42,544 nt of DNA from the NCBI GenBank assembly GCA_046086225.1, contig JBJSXF010000064.1:1-42544 (forward strand), written 5' to 3'. The notes beneath the pieces were generated by a model. That model did not search any database and had not been told where the DNA came from. It saw only the letters and a program-made list of their open reading frames with translations. Source of the DNA: JBJSXF01 sp046086225. GTDB taxonomy: Bacteria > Actinomycetota > Acidimicrobiia > IMCC26256 > PALSA-610. Position 1 is the stretch's first letter; each line of letters begins with the position of its first letter. The position numbers and the translations under genes were made by a program. Positions 23,431-31,188 of this stretch are shown piece after piece.

Positions 23431-25026
23431 CTATCGGCCCGGCTCGGGGGTGATGACGGCGGGCTTCGTTGCCGGCGCGGGGAGCGGCTCGGGCACGAGG
23501 CCCGGGTCGGACGGCATCGGCTTCGGCTCCACCGGCTGGGGCTGGGGCTCGACCGTGACGGGCGGAGCGGGGCTCACGACGGCGAACTCGTCGGCCGTGA
23601 GGGCGAGCACCTCGACGTCGCCGCCGGTCTCGACCGCGAACCGGTAGGTCGGCACGAGGTACGCGACGGGCTGTTCGGCATCGGCCGCGTCCCAGCGCAT
23701 CAGGCCGGCGCTCACGCCGGTGATCCGGACGACGACGGGCACGGGCTCGCCGGGCACCGGGATCGGCTCGGTGAGGGGGGTGGGTTCGGGAGCGGGTGCC
23801 GGTGCGGGCTTGGGCTCGGGGACGCCGACCCCCGGATCTCCCGGAGAGGCACCACCGCCATCGGGCGGGGGAGTGCCGGAGCCGGCGTCATCGATCGGGG
23901 TCTCAGGCTCGGACACCGGCGTGCCGGAGTCGGCGGCGCCACCGTCGGCCGGGCCGCCCTTGGCCATGAGCGGCTGCGGTCCGGGGTAGACCGCCTTGCC
24001 GGCCTGCAGGTCGGCGAAGGCGGCATCGGTGCCGACAGTGTCGTACGGGCCGACTCGTTCGATCGTCGCCCAGTCGCCGTACGCTGACTCGACGGCGCCG
24101 TTGCCGCCGACCGTCACCGACCAGCTGACGCCGTGCACCGTGACGTCATCGACGATCGGGCTGAAGCCGACGGTGCGCGAGGTCACGACCGGCGGCGGGC
24201 TCACGCACCGGAGGCCATCGCCGGCGCAGACCGTCGCCGTCGCTCCGTACCCGCTGTCGATCACCTCGACGTCCCATTCGTCGCCCTCGAGGGCACCGGC
24301 GGCGGTGAGCACCTCGCGGGCGATGCGCTCGGCCTCGGCCGCGTCGGGGGTCTCGGTCGGGGTGTTCGGGGTGTCGGGAGCATCCGGTCCACCGTCGGCG
24401 GGGGGGCTGACGACCGGATCGTCGCCACCGATCCCGTCGGTTCCGTCGAGGGCGATCGTACCGGTCGCGCACTCGACGATCGTGCCCCGGTCCATCACCC
24501 CGCACTTCGGGTCGGACCCGGTCGTCCCGCCGCCGCTCCCGGACGCGCCCGGCTCGGACCGCGCGGTGTCGGGCGGCACCGTCGTGGTCGAGAAGCTCAC
24601 CGTCGGGGTGGGCCCGCCGGGGAAGACGGTCACGCTGCCGCCGTTCGGCGCGAGCGGAGCGTCGCCGTCGGGCCCGCCGAACCACGTGCTGCCGTCGGGG
24701 AGCGTGACGAGCCGGTTGTCACCGGTGCTCGGCAGGCCGAAGGCCCCGGCGATCCGGCGAACCGTGGCGTCATCGACGGGTCGGCCCGCGAGGCGGTACA
24801 CGTCAGCGGTGCGCCCGAGGTCGGTGAGATCCCCGGCGAGCACGTAGTCGGTCGGGGCCGAGAGCATCGCCGAGCTCGCCGCGTCCCGGTTGGCTTCGAC
24901 GGCTCCGCCTCCGGCGAGCTTCAGCCGGGCAGGGGCCGTGGTGTCGGATCCGCCGCAGGCGGTGAGCAGGAGGCCGCCGGCGAGGGCGGCGGCGATCAGG
25001 GGAGCGGGCCGTCGGGTCATGCGCAT
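23431..25026 (-). CDS. Secreted Pro-rich lipoprotein of unknown function, 531 aa
   Basis: A signal peptide (RRPAPLIAAALAGGLLL) ends in lipobox LTAC with Cys24 as lipidation site, so the protein is anchored outside the membrane. Residues ~30-130 form one domain (YVLAGDLTDLGRTADVYRLAG and WFGGPDG); a Ser/Gly/Thr/Pro linker follows; a second domain spans ~225-345 (EVLTAAGALEGDEWDVEVIDSG ... VGGNGAVESAYGDWATI); then a long PEP/PAP-rich linker (PEPKPAPAPAPEPTP) and a C-terminal segment, with a final Pro-rich tail. Four Cys outside the lipobox could form disulfides. ATG 25026 has GAGGAGG about 9 nt upstream. Codon use is normal; no known family recognised. Confidence 0.85.
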   Translation of the reverse strand: MRMTRRPAPLIAAALAGGLLLTACGGSDTTAPARLKLAGGGAVEANRDAASSAMLSAPTDYVLAGDLTDLGRTADVYRLAGRPVDDATVRRIAGAFGLPSTGDNRLVTLPDGSTWFGGPDGDAPLAPNGGSVTVFPGGPTPTVSFSTTTVPPDTARSEPGASGSGGGTTGSDPKCGVMDRGTIVECATGTIALDGTDGIGGDDPVVSPPADGGPDAPDTPNTPTETPDAAEAERIAREVLTAAGALEGDEWDVEVIDSGYGATATVCAGDGLRCVSPPPVVTSRTVGFSPIVDDVTVHGVSWSVTVGGNGAVESAYGDWATIERVGPYDTVGTDAAFADLQAGKAVYPGPQPLMAKGGPADGGAADSGTPVSEPETPIDDAGSGTPPPDGGGASPGDPGVGVPEPKPAPAPAPEPTPLTEPIPVPGEPVPVVVRITGVSAGLMRWDAADAEQPVAYLVPTYRFAVETGGDVEVLALTADEFAVVSPAPPVTVEPQPQPVEPKPMPSDPGLVPEPLPAPATKPAVITPEPGR

Positions 25027-25127
25027 GGTTCGGGTTCCTCCTCGGTTCCGGGGGTTCCGACGACCGGGCGGGCCGTCTGGTTCCCGGGAAATCGCGGCCG
25101 GATCGGCCGGGGGCTTGACGTCCGTGG

Positions 25128-25133
25128 TACCGT
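25128..25133 (+). promoter_or_regulatory. -10 hexamer TACCGT for the ilv leader
   Basis: TACCGT ends 6 nt before TTG 25140 and 9 nt before the in-frame ATG 25143 of the leader peptide. The start of transcription would fall at or just before these codons, making the leader peptide itself leaderless. TTGACG at 25115-25120 is only 7 nt away and cannot pair with it as a normal -35. Confidence 0.5.
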
Positions 25134-25142
25134 TTCGCCTTG

Positions 25143-25178
25143 ATGCCCACCGACCTCACCCTCGTAGTCGTTACGTAG
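25143..25178 (+). CDS. ilvBNC attenuator leader peptide
   Basis: An 11-codon ORF, MPTDLTLVVVT, with two Leu and three consecutive Val codons (GTA, GTC, GTT, of which GTA and GTT should be rare in such GC-rich DNA). It precedes an intrinsic terminator and ilvB, the arrangement of branched-chain amino-acid leaders. Stalling at the Val run when charged Val-tRNA is scarce would change downstream pairing and let transcription continue. No Ile codon is present, so Val and Leu are the likely signals. TTG 25140 could be the true first codon. Confidence 0.8.
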   Translation: MPTDLTLVVVT

Positions 25179-25213
25179 CGCCCGGCCGCCTCCGCGCGCG
25201 CCGAGCGCACCTC

Positions 25214-25238
25214 GCCCCTCGCTCTGCGAGGGGCTTTT
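25214..25238 (+). terminator. Attenuator terminator before ilvB
   Basis: GCCCCTCGC (25214-25222), loop TCT, GCGAGGGGC (25226-25234), then TTTT: a perfect 9-bp stem with a U-tract, the only classical intrinsic terminator in the window. GAGCG (25203-25207) can pair with CGCTC (25220-25224) and so compete with it, a candidate antiterminator pairing. Confidence 0.85.
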
Positions 25239-25268
25239 CGTATCCGGAACCCGAACCCAGAGGGAACC

Positions 25269-26984
25269 ATGAAGATCACCGGAGCCCAGGCCCTCATCAA
25301 GAGCCTCGAGATGGAGCAGGTGGAGGTCATGTTCGGCCTCCCCGGCGGGGCGATCCTGCCGGTCTACGACCCGCTCATCGACAGCTCGATCCGCCACATC
25401 CTCGTGCGCCACGAGCAGGGCGCGGGCCACATGGCGAGCGGCTACGCGTGGGCGACCGGTCGTCCGGGCGTGGCGATGGTCACGAGCGGCCCGGCGGCCA
25501 CCAACATCGTCACCCCGCTCTGCGACGCCTACATGGACTCGGTGCCGCTCGTGTGCATCACCGGCCAGGTGCCCTACTCGGTGATCGGCACCGACGCGTT
25601 CCAGGAGTGCGACACCGTCGGCATCACCATGCCGATCACGAAGCACAACTGGCTCGTGACCGACGCCCAGGACATCCCCCGCATCGTTCGCGAGGCCTTC
25701 CACGTGGCGACGACCGGTCGGCCCGGTCCGGTGCTCGTCGATGTGCCCAAGGACATCGCCAACGCGACGATGGACTGGTACTGGCCCGACAAGATCGACC
25801 TCCCGGGCTACAAGCCGAACGTGAAGGGTCACCCCAAGCAGGTGAAGGACGCGGCCCGGCTCATCCGCGAGGCGCAGCGTCCGGTCATCTACGCGGGTGG
25901 CGGCATCATCAAGGCCGGCGCCTCGGGTGTGCTGCGCGACCTCGCCGAGCTCACCGGCATCCCGGTCGTCACCACCCTCATGGGTCGGGGCGCGATCTCC
26001 GACGACCACCCGCTCTGCCTGGGCATGCCCGGCATGCACGGCAACTACACGGCGATCACCGCCATGCAGAAGTCCGACCTCCTCATCACCCTGGGCGCCC
26101 GGTTCGACGACCGGGTGACGGGCAAGGTGGCCGACTTCGCACCCGGCGCCAAGGTGATCCACGTCGACATCGACCCGGCCGAGCTCGGCAAGGTCCGCCA
26201 CGCCGACGTGCCGATCGTGGGTGACGTGCGCACGGTCATCGAGGAGATGATCAAGGCGGTGCGCAACGATCAGGCCAAGGTCACCCGGCCCGACCTCGCT
26301 CCGTGGATCGCGCAGATCCGGGAGTGGCAGGAGGACTTCCCCCTCCGGTACGTGCAGGAGGAGGGCGGCGCGCTCAAGCCCCAGTTCGTCATCGAGAAGC
26401 TGCGGGAGAACACGCCCGACGACTGCATCCTCGCCTCGGGGGTGGGGCAGCACCAGATGTGGGCGAGCCAGCTCTGGAAGTTCCGCGGCCCGAACACCTG
26501 GGTGAACTCGGGGGGTCTCGGCACGATGGGCTACTCGGTGCCCGCCGCCATCGGCGCCAAGGTCGGTCGCCCCGACCGCATGGTGTGGGCGATCGACGGC
26601 GACGGCTGCTTCCAGATGACGGCCCAGGAGCTCGTCACCGCGGCGTCGGAGCGGATCCCGGTGAAGATCGCGATTCTCAACAACGCCTACCTCGGCATGG
26701 TGCGTCAGTGGCAGGAGCTCTTCTACGAGGAGCGCTACAGCGAGGTGTACCTCTCGCCCGACCTGCCCGACTACGTGAAGTGGGCCGAGGCGATGGGCTG
26801 CGTGGGCATGCGGGTCGACAGCGCCGACGACGTGGAGACGACCATCCAGAAGGCCAACGAGATCGACGACCGCCCGGTCGTCATCGACTTCCGCACCGAC
26901 TGGCGCGAGAAGGTGTACCCGATGGTGCCGGCCGGCTCGTCGAACGACGACGTCATCCTCGGCCCGCTCTTCGAGGAGGGCTGA
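25269..26984 (+). CDS. ilvB: Acetolactate synthase, large (catalytic) subunit
   Basis: A 571-residue ThDP enzyme making acetolactate and acetohydroxybutyrate, the first common step of branched-chain amino-acid synthesis. Glu49 (RHEQGAGHMA) activates ThDP; MVTSGPAATN, GRPGPVLVDVPKD and the metal/ThDP site GDGCFQM ... AILNN are visible. It is anabolic (FAD-type) by its ilvN partner and length. ATG 25269 has AGAGGG upstream, a conventional ribosome site separate from the attenuator. Operon order ilvB-ilvN-ilvC. Confidence 0.97.
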   Translation: MKITGAQALIKSLEMEQVEVMFGLPGGAILPVYDPLIDSSIRHILVRHEQGAGHMASGYAWATGRPGVAMVTSGPAATNIVTPLCDAYMDSVPLVCITGQVPYSVIGTDAFQECDTVGITMPITKHNWLVTDAQDIPRIVREAFHVATTGRPGPVLVDVPKDIANATMDWYWPDKIDLPGYKPNVKGHPKQVKDAARLIREAQRPVIYAGGGIIKAGASGVLRDLAELTGIPVVTTLMGRGAISDDHPLCLGMPGMHGNYTAITAMQKSDLLITLGARFDDRVTGKVADFAPGAKVIHVDIDPAELGKVRHADVPIVGDVRTVIEEMIKAVRNDQAKVTRPDLAPWIAQIREWQEDFPLRYVQEEGGALKPQFVIEKLRENTPDDCILASGVGQHQMWASQLWKFRGPNTWVNSGGLGTMGYSVPAAIGAKVGRPDRMVWAIDGDGCFQMTAQELVTAASERIPVKIAILNNAYLGMVRQWQELFYEERYSEVYLSPDLPDYVKWAEAMGCVGMRVDSADDVETTIQKANEIDDRPVVIDFRTDWREKVYPMVPAGSSNDDVILGPLFEEG

Positions 26985-26988
26985 TCCG

Positions 26989-27516
26989 ATGGCGGTGCTC
27001 CACCACATCCTCACGGTCACGACCGAGAACAAGCCGGGCGTGCTCTCGCGCGTCGCCGGGCTGTTCTCGCGGCGCGGCTTCAACATCGTGTCGCTCGCCG
27101 TGGGCCCCACCGACGACGAGCACGTGTCACGGATGACGATCGTGGTCGACGCCGAGTCAGCGCCGCTCGAGCAGATCGTGAAGCAGCTCAACAAGCTCGT
27201 TCCCGTGCTCAAGATCAGCGAGGTCGGATCGGGCGAGGGGGTCGAGCGCGAGCTCATGCTCGTGATCGTCCGGGCCGCGACCGAGAACCGGGCCCACATC
27301 ACCGAGCTGGCCGCGATCTTCGACGCCAAGGTCGTCGACGTGGGCTACGAGTCGATGACCGTCATGCTGGCCGGTGAGCCCGAGCGGCTCGATGCCTTCG
27401 CCGACCTGGCCCGGCCGTTCGGCATCGTCGAGCTGCAGCGCACCGGTCGTATCGCCCTGCCCCGGTTGCCGCGCCAACCCACCCGCCTCCGGGCGGTGAA
27501 GTCCGCGCGGAGTTGA
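26989..27516 (+). CDS. ilvN: Acetolactate synthase, small (regulatory) subunit
   Basis: A 175-residue subunit with an N-terminal ACT domain (HHILTVTTENKPGVLSRVAGLF, Gly/Asn valine-site residues in RGFNIVSLAVG) and the C-terminal activation domain (ELMLVIVRA ... RTGRIALPR). It confers valine feedback inhibition and raises catalytic activity. ATG 26989 lies 4 nt after the ilvB stop, with GAGGAGGG in the last ilvB codons. 32 nt before ilvC. Confidence 0.96.
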   Translation: MAVLHHILTVTTENKPGVLSRVAGLFSRRGFNIVSLAVGPTDDEHVSRMTIVVDAESAPLEQIVKQLNKLVPVLKISEVGSGEGVERELMLVIVRAATENRAHITELAAIFDAKVVDVGYESMTVMLAGEPERLDAFADLARPFGIVELQRTGRIALPRLPRQPTRLRAVKSARS

Positions 27517-27548
27517 ACGCCACCCGTTCCGACGAGGAGAATCCCCCG

Positions 27549-28577
27549 ATGACCGCCAACGTGTACTACGAGAACGACGCCAACCTCGGCCTGCTCACCG
27601 GCAAGACCGTCGCCATCCTGGGCTACGGCTCGCAGGGCCACGCCCACGCCCTCAACCTGAAGGAGTCGGGCGTCGACGTCGTCGTCGGCCTCCGGGAGGG
27701 ATCGCCGTCCCGGGCCAAGGCCGAGGCCGAGGGTCTGCGGGTGCTCACCACTGCCGAGGCCGCGAAGGCGGCCGACATCGTGATGATCCTCCTGCCCGAC
27801 ACCGAGCAGCGCAAGGTCTACGAGGCCGACGTGGCGCCCAACCTGGTGCCCGGCAACTCGCTCGCGTTCGCCCACGGGTTCAACGTGCACTTCGGCCAGA
27901 TCGCGGCACCGGGTGGTGTCGACGTCTGGATGATCGCCCCGAAGGGTCCGGGGCACCTCGTGCGCCGTACCTACGAGGAGGGTGGCGGTGTGCCGTGCCT
28001 CGTCGCCGTGCACGACGACGCGACCGGCAACGCCAAGCAGACGGCTCTCGCCTACGCCAAGGGCATCGGCGGCACCCGGGCCGGCGTGCTCGACACCACC
28101 TTCGAGGAGGAGACCGAGACCGACCTGTTCGGTGAGCAGGTCGTGCTCTGCGGCGGGCTCGTCGAGCTCATCCGCAACGGCTTCGAGACCCTCGTCGAGG
28201 CGGGCTACCAGCCCGAGAGCGCCTATTTCGAGACGCTCCACGAGGTGAAGCTCATCGTCGACCTCATCTACGAGGGCGGCATCGCGGCCATGAACTACTC
28301 GATCTCCGACACCGCCGAGTACGGCGAGCTGACCCGGGGACCGCGGGTCGTCACCTCGGGCACGAAGGCCGAGATGAAGAAGATCCTCGGCGAGATCCAG
28401 TCGGGCGAGTTCGCCAAGGAGTGGATCGCCGAGAACGAGGCGGGCCGGCCCAACTTCAACCGGCTGCAGTCCGAGATCGCCAAGCACCCGATCGAGGCGG
28501 TCGGGGCCGAGCTGCGGGCGATGATGCCGTGGATCAGCGCCGGTCGGCGTCGGGTCCAGGACACCTCGGGCGGCTGA
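27549..28577 (+). CDS. ilvC: Ketol-acid reductoisomerase, class I
   Basis: A 342-residue NADP-dependent enzyme that isomerises and reduces acetolactate. GYGSQGHAHALNL (25-37) binds the cofactor; GLREGSPSRAKAEAEG carries Arg49 and Ser residues expected for NADPH phosphate; FAHGFNVHFG and the acidic metal residues in EVKLIVDLIYEGG are present. Length is class I (short form). ATG 27549 follows GAGGAGA; a frame opening at 27513 is only an upstream extension. Ends in a strong hairpin. Confidence 0.97.
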   Translation: MTANVYYENDANLGLLTGKTVAILGYGSQGHAHALNLKESGVDVVVGLREGSPSRAKAEAEGLRVLTTAEAAKAADIVMILLPDTEQRKVYEADVAPNLVPGNSLAFAHGFNVHFGQIAAPGGVDVWMIAPKGPGHLVRRTYEEGGGVPCLVAVHDDATGNAKQTALAYAKGIGGTRAGVLDTTFEEETETDLFGEQVVLCGGLVELIRNGFETLVEAGYQPESAYFETLHEVKLIVDLIYEGGIAAMNYSISDTAEYGELTRGPRVVTSGTKAEMKKILGEIQSGEFAKEWIAENEAGRPNFNRLQSEIAKHPIEAVGAELRAMMPWISAGRRRVQDTSGG

Positions 28578-28580
28578 TCC

Positions 28581-28605
28581 GTTCGACCCCGGCCGGGGTC
28601 GGAAC
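28581..28605. terminator. Bidirectional hairpin between ilvC and convergent gene
   Basis: An 18-bp perfect palindrome at 28584-28601 (CGACCCCGG with CCGGGGTCG), extended by GTT/GAAC with one bulge, fills the 28-bp gap between two convergent stop codons. No T-tract. Suited to end transcripts from both sides or block read-through. Confidence 0.6.
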
Positions 28606-29400
28606 TCAGATGATGTTGATCGCGTCGAGGAAGCTCGCCGCGGTCGCTTCGTCGCCGGTGACCGTCACGTGGTCGCGCCAGGCCGAGCGCCGGGTGCCCC
28701 ACGAGACGAACGCGTGGGTGTCGGAGGTCACGGTCGCGGCGACATCGGCCGCCGCCCCCTCGCTCACCGTCACCCGGCCGTCGGGACCACTCGGCGCGAT
28801 CGTCCAGTGGCCGCCGCCGGGACCGTCGAGCACGAGCGCGACCGGTCGGTCGAGCGCCGCGAGATCCTCGGCGCACATCCAGGGCAGGCCGGCGAGCATC
28901 CACTCCACCGTCGGGGCCAGGCGGGCCTCGTCGCGGTCCGGTTCGGGACGATCGAGCGGACCGCCCGGTGCGAGCAGGTCGTGGCGGAGGTGGCAGTAGG
29001 AGTCGAAGAGGAAGGTCGAGGCGAGCATCGACATCGGGTGGGTGCCGAGCTGGCCCATCGGCAGCTCGACGCTCGCCATCGGCTCGTCCTGGAACATGGC
29101 GAAGGTGTCGGCCGCTTGGGCGCTGTACGTCTCGTACTCGGCGACGACCTCGGCGATCGTCCACTCCCGGCGCAGCGCGACGGGCGGCTCCATGCCCTCC
29201 TCGGCGCCCGCCGAGAAGTCGGGGAGGAAGGCGGGGTCGACGACGCCGTGGAGGGTGCAGCCGAGGTGGCCGACCAGGTCGCGCACCGTCCAGCCTGCAC
29301 ACGCCGAGGGCAGGTTCCACTCCTCGGGGGTGAGGCTGCCGAGCACCTCCAGGATCGCGGTCCGCTCGGCGCGGAACCCCTCGACGGCGAGTGTGCTCAT
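28606..29400 (-). CDS. Mycothiol-dependent maleylpyruvate isomerase-fold (DinB-like) protein
   Basis: A 264-residue protein with the MDMPI N-terminal four-helix fold: SACAGWTVRDLVGHLG (residues ~32-47, His45) and the second metal-site helix FLFDSYCHLRHDLLAPG; a small C-terminal alpha/beta domain follows. Such proteins are metal-dependent thiol S-transferases or isomerases using mycothiol; the substrate is unknown. ATG 29400 follows GGGAGG. A -10 TAGCAT on the reverse strand (29432-29427) includes the stop codon of the kinase gene. Confidence 0.85.
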   Translation of the reverse strand: MSTLAVEGFRAERTAILEVLGSLTPEEWNLPSACAGWTVRDLVGHLGCTLHGVVDPAFLPDFSAGAEEGMEPPVALRREWTIAEVVAEYETYSAQAADTFAMFQDEPMASVELPMGQLGTHPMSMLASTFLFDSYCHLRHDLLAPGGPLDRPEPDRDEARLAPTVEWMLAGLPWMCAEDLAALDRPVALVLDGPGGGHWTIAPSGPDGRVTVSEGAAADVAATVTSDTHAFVSWGTRRSAWRDHVTVTGDEATAASFLDAINII

Positions 29401-29426
29401 GGTGCCTCCCTGGTCATGACTGGCGG

Positions 29427-29432
29427 ATGCTA
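29427..29432 (-). promoter_or_regulatory. -10 hexamer TAGCAT (minus), overlapping upstream stop
   Basis: Reverse-strand TAGCAT lies 26 nt before ATG 29400; its first three bases are the TAG stop of the P-loop kinase gene. The short leader contains a GGAGG site. Confidence 0.45.
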
Positions 29433-29966
29433 CCGGGCGACCCCGGCCAGCCACTCCCGCACCGCAGAGGGCGACGTCAGGGTCACGAAGTGCAGGTGTG
29501 CCCAGCGGGGATCGATTCCCGCCTCTCGGTAGCGCCGGCGGATGCGAGCATGGGAGTGCCACGACCACGCGATGACCGATCGTTCGGGTTCGTGGAGGGC
29601 GAGCGCATTGCGCAGCCGCTCGCGGTTCCCGTTCCAGAGTTCTGCGCGGGCGAGGGCGCGGCGGAGCGTGCGGCTGATCACCCGACGGGTCGTGGTGCGC
29701 TTCGGGAGGTCGAGCACGACGACCGTGTCGGCTCGTTCCCATACGAGGTCCTGGACCTCGGAGTAGTTGCCGCACGTCACCCACCGCGGTGCGGCGCACG
29801 CCGCGGTCACTGCGGCCCGGAACTCCGGCGCCGGGAGCGGGGTCCACTCCGCCCGCCAGTAGAGGGCGTCGAGCTCGACGTGGGGCAGTTCGAGTCGCTC
29901 GGCGAGGGCGGCGGCCAGCGTGGTCTTGCCTGCGCCCGAGGTACCGACGACCGAGATTCGCTCCAC
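29430..29966 (-). CDS. P-loop adenylate-kinase-like ATPase, 178 aa
   Basis: A small P-loop protein starting ERISVVGTSGAGKTTLAAALAE (Walker A GTSGAGKTT) with PHVELDALYWRAEWTPLP, the substrate-binding segment of FlaR/DUF-type adenylate-kinase relatives, TVVVLDLP (Walker B), RRVISRTLRR and WSWHSH, where Arg-rich helices act as lid. It probably phosphorylates an unknown small substrate. GTG 29966 is chosen because it sits directly before the first beta strand; the longer upstream frame runs over the acyl-CoA dehydrogenase gene and is compositionally shadow. Confidence 0.85.
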   Translation of the reverse strand: MERISVVGTSGAGKTTLAAALAERLELPHVELDALYWRAEWTPLPAPEFRAAVTAACAAPRWVTCGNYSEVQDLVWERADTVVVLDLPKRTTTRRVISRTLRRALARAELWNGNRERLRNALALHEPERSVIAWSWHSHARIRRRYREAGIDPRWAHLHFVTLTSPSAVREWLAGVAR

Positions 29967-29982
29967 GTGGGCGACCGGGCGA

Positions 29983-31182
29983 CTACGAGCGGGGCACCTG
30001 CGACCACGGGAGGTCGCGGTCGGTGCGGGGCTCCCCCGGGAGGCCGAGGAGACGCTCGCCGAGGATGTTGCGCATGATCTCCGACGTGCCGCCCTCGATC
30101 GAGTTGGCCCGGGTGCGCAGGAACATCTTGCGGGCCTCGCCGAGCGGCGCGCCGAGCGCAACCGACTCGGGGCGGCTGAACGTGTAGTCGTAGTCGATGA
30201 GCCCGTCGGCGCCGAGCAGGTCGATGCACAGCTCGTAGGCGGCCTGGTTCGCCCGGGCCAGCGCCAGCTTCGTGATCGAGCCCTCGGGGCCGGGGTTCCC
30301 GGCCTGCGCGGCCGCCGCGGCGCGCAGGTTGGTGAGGGCGAGCACCTCGTTGGCGACGAGGCAGCGCATCACCCGGTCGCGGGTGGCCGGATCCTTGTCG
30401 GCCCGCTTGGCCCAGAGGTCGAGCACCTCGTTGAGCGCATCCGACCGCCGACGGCCGGCACCGCGCGCGCCCCCGCTGCCGATCGTGGTGCGCTCGTTCA
30501 TGAGCGTCGTCATCGAGACCCGCCAGCCGTCACCGATCCCGCCGATGCGGTCGGCGTCGGGGATGCGCACGTCGGTGAGGTACACCTCGTTGAACTCGGC
30601 CTCGCCGGTGATCTGGCGCAGCGGCCGCACCTCAACGCCCGGGCCGTGCATGTCGACCATGAAGTAGGTGAGGCCCTTGTGCTTGGGGGCCTCGGTGTCG
30701 GTACGGGCGATGAGGATGCCGCGGTCGGCGAGGTGGGCGAGGGTGTTCCAAACCTTCTGGCCGTTCACCACCCACTCCTCGCCGTCGCGTACGGCACGCG
30801 TGGCGAGTCCGGCGAGATCGGAACCGGCGCCCGGCTCGCTGAAGAGCTGGCACCAGATCTCCTCGCCGGTGAAGAGCGGGCGCAGGGCGCGGGTGCGTAG
30901 CTCGTCGTGCCCGTGGGTGACGATCGTCGGCGCGGCGAGGGCCATGCCGATGAAGAGCAGCGGGTCGGCGGGCCGCGCGCCCGCGGCCCGCAGTCGTTGC
31001 TCGAGGTGGCCCTGGGCCTTCGGGGGGAGTCCGAGGCCACCGAACCCCTCGGGGAAGTGCACCCAGGCCAGGCCGCGGTCGTAGCGCGCGCCCCGGAACT
31101 CGATCGGGTCGGTGGTCGCCGGGTCGTGGTCGGCGAGGAGCGCGTCGATGCGGGTGTCGAGATCGGTGAGGTCGGGAGCCAC
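29983..31182 (-). CDS. Acyl-CoA dehydrogenase family protein
   Basis: A 399-residue flavoprotein oxidising acyl-CoA at C2-C3. Features in order: AWVHFPEGFGGLG, the flavin segment WCQLFSEPGAGSDLAGLATRA, VVNGQKVWNTLAHLAD, EFNEVYLTDVRIPDADRIG, and the C-terminal IEGGTSEIMRNILGERLLGLP, where Glu of EGGTSE is the likely base. It is a paralogue of the gene at 41880. GTG 31182 lies 6 nt after the SDR stop, so the two are one operon, perhaps consecutive steps on the same substrate. Confidence 0.92.
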   Translation of the reverse strand: MAPDLTDLDTRIDALLADHDPATTDPIEFRGARYDRGLAWVHFPEGFGGLGLPPKAQGHLEQRLRAAGARPADPLLFIGMALAAPTIVTHGHDELRTRALRPLFTGEEIWCQLFSEPGAGSDLAGLATRAVRDGEEWVVNGQKVWNTLAHLADRGILIARTDTEAPKHKGLTYFMVDMHGPGVEVRPLRQITGEAEFNEVYLTDVRIPDADRIGGIGDGWRVSMTTLMNERTTIGSGGARGAGRRRSDALNEVLDLWAKRADKDPATRDRVMRCLVANEVLALTNLRAAAAAQAGNPGPEGSITKLALARANQAAYELCIDLLGADGLIDYDYTFSRPESVALGAPLGEARKMFLRTRANSIEGGTSEIMRNILGERLLGLPGEPRTDRDLPWSQVPRS

Positions 31183-31188
31183 GGCGCG

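Noticed and set aside
25115..25120. TTGACG as the -35 box of the ilv promoter
   Set aside because: It is only 7 nt from TACCGT, far less than the 16-18 nt needed, and no good -10 lies at the right distance from it.
27513..27548. An upstream TTG start for ilvC at 27513
   Set aside because: It overlaps the ilvN stop but adds 12 residues absent from the family, whereas ATG 27549 has GAGGAGA upstream and family-like start MTANVYYE.
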